This document shows, one piece after another, positions 6,493-8,865 of a DNA stretch of 8,865 bases (within the stretch, counting starts at the first letter, position 1; each line of letters opens with the position of its first letter). Made by a program: the position numbers and the translations under genes. The notes below the pieces were generated by a model that worked only from the letters and a program-made list of their open reading frames with translations, made no database searches and was not told the DNA's origin. This DNA is from Gemmatimonadota bacterium (lineage in GTDB: Bacteria > JBHIER01 > G020348925). The stretch lies in assembly GCA_020348925.1 (NCBI GenBank), contig CP070758.1, forward strand, positions 844,884 through 853,748. The letters run 5' to 3'.

Positions 6493-6636
6493 ATGGTCCA
6501 CTATGGCGATCGTGAGAACCTCTTTCAAAAGGTAGACCGGGATCCAGATGAAGATTCTACAGGGAAACCAGTGTTTTACGGTAGTTCATATTGTCGTTTC
6601 CTTGGGAATTACGAATGTCAACTCTTAGCAAAGTAA
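6493..6636 (+). CDS. Possible small ORF or 3' gene fragment upstream of the serine hydrolase
   Basis: A 47-codon frame beginning MVHYGDRENLFQKVDRDPDE. Its hydrophilic, protein-like composition contrasts with the surrounding frames. AGGA lies 11 nt upstream, which is weak, and a stop is close before it in frame. Its TAA (6634-6636) abuts the AAGGAG of the next gene, so it could be a leader peptide, a short upstream gene, or the tail of a decayed gene. No family is recognised. Confidence 0.25.
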   Translation: MVHYGDRENLFQKVDRDPDEDSTGKPVFYGSSYCRFLGNYECQLLAK

Positions 6637-6646
6637 GGAGAACATC

Positions 6647-7807
6647 ATGAAACATCGACAATCAAAAATGAATATCTTTGTCGTACTCTTGTATGCAATC
6701 CTTATGATAGGATGCAAATCCTGTGAAAAACAAATGGATGCGAATGAACTGAGTAGTAAGCTTCAAGCCATAGTAGACAGTGTTATTTGTGTCGAAAGCG
6801 AGGATCCAATACACAGCGCTGTGTTGCTCGTCGAATGTCCTGGATTTCAATGGAAGGGTGCTGCCGGTATGGCAGACGGCAAGAATGAAACGATGACTGC
6901 GGATCACAAGATTAAGATTGCCAGTATCGGAAAGAGTTTCACGGCGACACTTATTTTACAGTTGATGGAGGACGGATACCTTCATCTGGATGACACCATT
7001 GACAAGTTTTTAGATAATCCTGTCGTCAAGCTGGACAGCTTGCATATCTATGAAGGGGTTGCGTACGGTCGTCAGATTACCGTGGAACAGCTGCTCCATC
7101 ATACGAGTGGAATAAAAGATTATATGGAAGATCCTCGATTTATTCCCAGGCTTTTGGAATACCCCCAAACGCAGTACAGCCCGGCTAAGATTCTCAATAT
7201 GTATTATGAGTTTGGAACAAACCGTAAAGCGGTATTTCCGCCCGGGAAAGGTTTTTCCTACAGTGACCCTAACTATGTGCTCCTGGCAATGATCGTTGAA
7301 CACGTTACAGGTCGGACCTATCACGCAATGTTGAAAGAGCGTATATTTGAGCCATTGGGAATGGAGAACAGTTATCTGGAATACTATGAGGAACCGAGAG
7401 GGGACAAGCCTTTATCGCATGCTTTCGCGAGCACAATAGATTTAATTACCGACCTCAATACCTCCTGTGATTGGGGTGGAGGTGGAATCGTGTCTACCTG
7501 TGAAGAACTGAATAGGTTTTTCAGAGCATTGATTGGAGGGAAACTGTTTGACAAGGATTCAACTCTAAAACTGATGCTCTCCGCAGCCGACGAAGGCCGA
7601 GGTGTCAAGGATGTTTATGATTATGGTTTGGGTATAATGAAGAGATCCATTCATGGACTCACTTTTTACGGTCACGGCGGGGCCTATGACTGCGATGCTT
7701 TTTACTGTCCCGTAAAGGATATCAGTGTTTGCATGAGTTTGAACCAGACGAACACACATGGTAAGAGGAATAAATTTTTGCGGCAAGCTGTGATGCTCAT
7801 AATGTGA
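6647..7807 (+). CDS. Serine hydrolase lipoprotein, beta-lactamase family (class C/PBP-like fold)
   Basis: A 386-residue enzyme anchored in the cell envelope. The signal peptide ends in the lipobox L-M-I-G-C with Cys23 as the lipidation site, so it is probably a periplasm- or surface-facing lipoprotein. The catalytic domain carries S93-x-x-K96 (in ASIGKSFTA), Y205-S-D (YSDPNY, the YxN-like motif) and H343-G-G (YGHGGAYD, taking the place of KTG). LLHHTSGI and EPLGMENS are further family signatures. Members act as esterases, peptidases or D-aminopeptidases rather than true beta-lactamases; the substrate is unknown. AAGGAG at 6635-6640 lies 6 nt before the ATG. The final part is short, ending in AVMLIM, and lacks the extra C-terminal domain many relatives have. 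Transcription appears independent, and a gene-poor stretch follows. Confidence 0.92.
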   Translation: MKHRQSKMNIFVVLLYAILMIGCKSCEKQMDANELSSKLQAIVDSVICVESEDPIHSAVLLVECPGFQWKGAAGMADGKNETMTADHKIKIASIGKSFTATLILQLMEDGYLHLDDTIDKFLDNPVVKLDSLHIYEGVAYGRQITVEQLLHHTSGIKDYMEDPRFIPRLLEYPQTQYSPAKILNMYYEFGTNRKAVFPPGKGFSYSDPNYVLLAMIVEHVTGRTYHAMLKERIFEPLGMENSYLEYYEEPRGDKPLSHAFASTIDLITDLNTSCDWGGGGIVSTCEELNRFFRALIGGKLFDKDSTLKLMLSAADEGRGVKDVYDYGLGIMKRSIHGLTFYGHGGAYDCDAFYCPVKDISVCMSLNQTNTHGKRNKFLRQAVMLIM

Positions 7808-8044
7808 TATATATTGTGTGTCAAGCTGTATGACAATCGCTGCACTGCGACAGCGGGGGCTGGCGTTCTGGGTGCGTTCTCAAAGTTATCTCTTTTGAAG
7901 AGATACTCCATGCATAACAGTTCCGTCGCACATAAAGCGGAGTTTATACGGTTTGGGATCTCTAAGAATAGGAATCGCGTTCGTGATTTCATCGAATGAA
8001 ACTATCTTGTCTTAAGAGGAATACTGTCACATTACTGAAATATT
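7808..8044. other. Non-coding spacer
   Basis: No gene is supported on either strand. Short frames here (for example about 61 codons from 7814) lack ribosome sites and recognisable content. Apart from the hairpin at 7887-7905 I see no clear signal. Confidence 0.4.
7887..7905 (+). terminator. Perfect 8-bp hairpin downstream of the serine hydrolase
   Basis: TATCTCTT and AAGAGATA pair around the loop TTG, 80 nt after the stop codon. No T-run follows, so termination is possible but unproven. Confidence 0.25.
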
Positions 8045-8203
8045 TTGAGAAAATATGATGAACCGATTATTGTGAAACAAACATTTCACACATCAATTGA
8101 TACGGTTTGGAATTCCATGACCGAGAATACCCAAATGCTTCAATAGTATTTTGAGAATATCCTGTCATTGAAACCTGTAGTTGGATTTGAGACTCAATTT
8201 TAA
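8045..8203 (+). pseudogene. Remnant of an SRPBCC/AHSA1-family gene
   Basis: Read from a TTG at 8045, the frame gives KYDEPIIVKQTFHTS, then IDTVWNSMTENTQMLQ, a stop at 8144-8146, YFENILSLKPVVGFETQF, and a second stop at 8201-8203. This is the N-terminal signature of the START-like AHSA1 family: a first strand, the VW..(I/M)T motif, a W-Y-F segment and a VGFE.QF strand. The first stop is TAG exactly where the family has Trp (TGG), so a single base change explains it. After 8203 the resemblance fades, so only about the first third of the gene remains. AHSA1-like proteins bind hydrophobic ligands and are often encoded beside ArsR regulators; none is seen here. The loss of start, frame and 3' end marks it as dead. 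Confidence 0.7.
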
Positions 8204-8431
8204 TCGGGAACGCTATGAAATAGCGGCATGAAATATGACATCCGCAAAGATCTTTTCGGTGCAAAAAGTCTTATTGTAGTAACCCATTACAAGTGTCCGT
8301 TTCAGTATTCAAAAAAAACAGGTATCATTTGTTTTAAAAATAGTCTATATTAAAGTCAAGGCGACGGATGAAATGCACATGGCATTATTCAAGCGTCTTC
8401 GTTCGAGATAATATTAGGCGTAATTGAGTTT
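8204..8431. other. AT-rich non-coding stretch
   Basis: This follows the SRPBCC remnant and may hold its eroded 3' part, but I cannot align it to the family. It contains an A-run near 8310 and no open frame worth calling. Confidence 0.4.
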
Positions 8432-8444
8432 GGAGGGAGCAAGG

Positions 8445-8786
8445 TTGTTTAAAACCTTGAGCAGTCCTTTTCAGGTAACTTCGTATCCAACATTGCGGTT
8501 CACTTCCGGATACTATGCGAAGCGTTTGGCGGCTGCCGCATGCATCATGGGACAATATGGCTGGAGCCGGACGGAAAGGAAGAGGAAGGCCACACATGTC
8601 TTGACATTTACGCTGTTCATTATCACGATGTTCTTAACCTGCTGGCAGTCGATCCAAGGGGACAAGGTGCGCAGCGAAGAAGAGGACCGCGCTGTCAGGA
8701 TTCTCAGTTCCCTATTTCCCCGAACACCTGTTGACGGTGGTGTCTCGCGCCTGTGCGACCGGGCTGCCGCCTATGCGGCTGTTTGA
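8445..8786 (+). CDS. Doubtful small membrane protein ORF
   Basis: A 113-codon frame from a TTG that follows a good GGAGGGAG (8432-8439) by 5 nt. It encodes one clear hydrophobic segment (VLTFTLFIITMFLTCW, about residues 52-67) preceded by the basic run RTERKRK, which predicts a cytoplasmic N-terminus. The C-terminal part is Arg/Ala-rich and reads like GC-rich non-coding DNA. A 64-codon frame overlaps it at 8540-8734 with equal plausibility. GC rises sharply here compared with 8000-8400. No family is recognised; it may be chance or decayed. Confidence 0.3.
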   Translation: MFKTLSSPFQVTSYPTLRFTSGYYAKRLAAAACIMGQYGWSRTERKRKATHVLTFTLFIITMFLTCWQSIQGDKVRSEEEDRAVRILSSLFPRTPVDGGVSRLCDRAAAYAAV

Positions 8787-8826
8787 AGCAGTCCTTGGCA
8801 CGTAGTTGAGCGCCGGAGCGTTATGC
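8763..8826 (+). repeat. Possible attC-like right half-site before the last gene
   Basis: TTGAGCGCCGGAGCGTTATGC (ending at 8826) resembles an attC right arm: an L'-like block, then the core box GTTATGC (6 of 7 to GTTRRRY). Upstream, GCCGC (8766-8770) and GCGGC around CTAT make a tight hairpin, and its CCTATG also occurs in the loop of the site at 5405-5476. I cannot find a matching left arm, so only a half-site is supported. A start codon follows 16 nt after the core. Confidence 0.25.
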
Positions 8827-8841
8827 ATATGGAGGAAAGAA

Positions 8842-8865
8842 ATGACAAAAGTAGTGAATATCGAA
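8842..8865 (+). CDS. Start of a gene running off the window (MTKVVNIE...)
   Basis: Eight codons are visible. GGAGG at 8831-8835 is 6 nt before the ATG, an excellent ribosome site. An ATG at 8829 in another frame lacks one and is less likely. Too little is present to identify the product. Its position just after an attC-like core fits a cassette gene. Confidence 0.6.

Noticed and set aside
8067-8264. 65-codon - strand frame opposite the SRPBCC remnant
   Set aside because: It is the antisense shadow of the recognisable AHSA1-like frame.

Overview
The window reads as an accessory region of a Gram-negative-type bacterium of moderate GC. It holds one complete insertion sequence, four well-formed single genes all on the + strand, one small membrane-protein gene, the first codons of another gene, and several decayed or purely structural stretches. 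Ribosome-binding sites are strong (GGAGG or AAGGAG types) before most genes, which argues against typical Bacteroidota. The protein types (lipobox serine hydrolase, exported alpha/beta hydrolase with TPR tail, zinc-free MDR reductases) are common in spirochaetes, Bacteroidota and related environmental lineages. I cannot name the organism; a Leptospira-like spirochaete is a guess only.

Layout: 10-1252 is an IS with an IS256/IS1249-like zinc-ribbon transposase, ending in near-perfect inverted repeats and flanked on both sides by the palindromic octamer AAAATTTT. 1261-1460 is a hairpin-dense leader, then 1461-2663 encodes a secreted alpha/beta hydrolase fused to C-terminal TPRs. 2664-3370 has no convincing gene; 2762-2993 is an intricate nest of perfect inverted repeats, followed by a candidate sigma70-type promoter for the next gene. 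3371-4357 and 4457-5410 are tandem paralogous NAD(P)H-dependent MDR oxidoreductases. Each stop codon lies inside the left box of a 72-bp imperfect palindrome with integron attC-like geometry. After the second palindrome comes a tiny two-helix membrane-protein gene (5501-5650). 5651-6646 is gene-poor and looks decayed. 6647-7807 is a beta-lactamase-fold serine hydrolase lipoprotein. 7808-8444 holds a fossil of an SRPBCC/AHSA1 gene with in-frame stops. 8445-8786 is a doubtful small membrane ORF, and the window ends in the first eight codons of a gene at 8842 preceded by an attC-like right half-site.

The best candidate for something beyond ordinary genes is the cassette-like organisation: single genes separated by attC-like palindromes, each followed within 16-34 nt by the next start codon. 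No integrase is visible, so this would be an integron-less cassette cluster or the interior of a larger array. The second candidate is the multi-hairpin element at 2762-2993, whose first part can fold in two mutually exclusive ways. The intact genes look like independent small-molecule detoxification or hydrolysis functions rather than one pathway.
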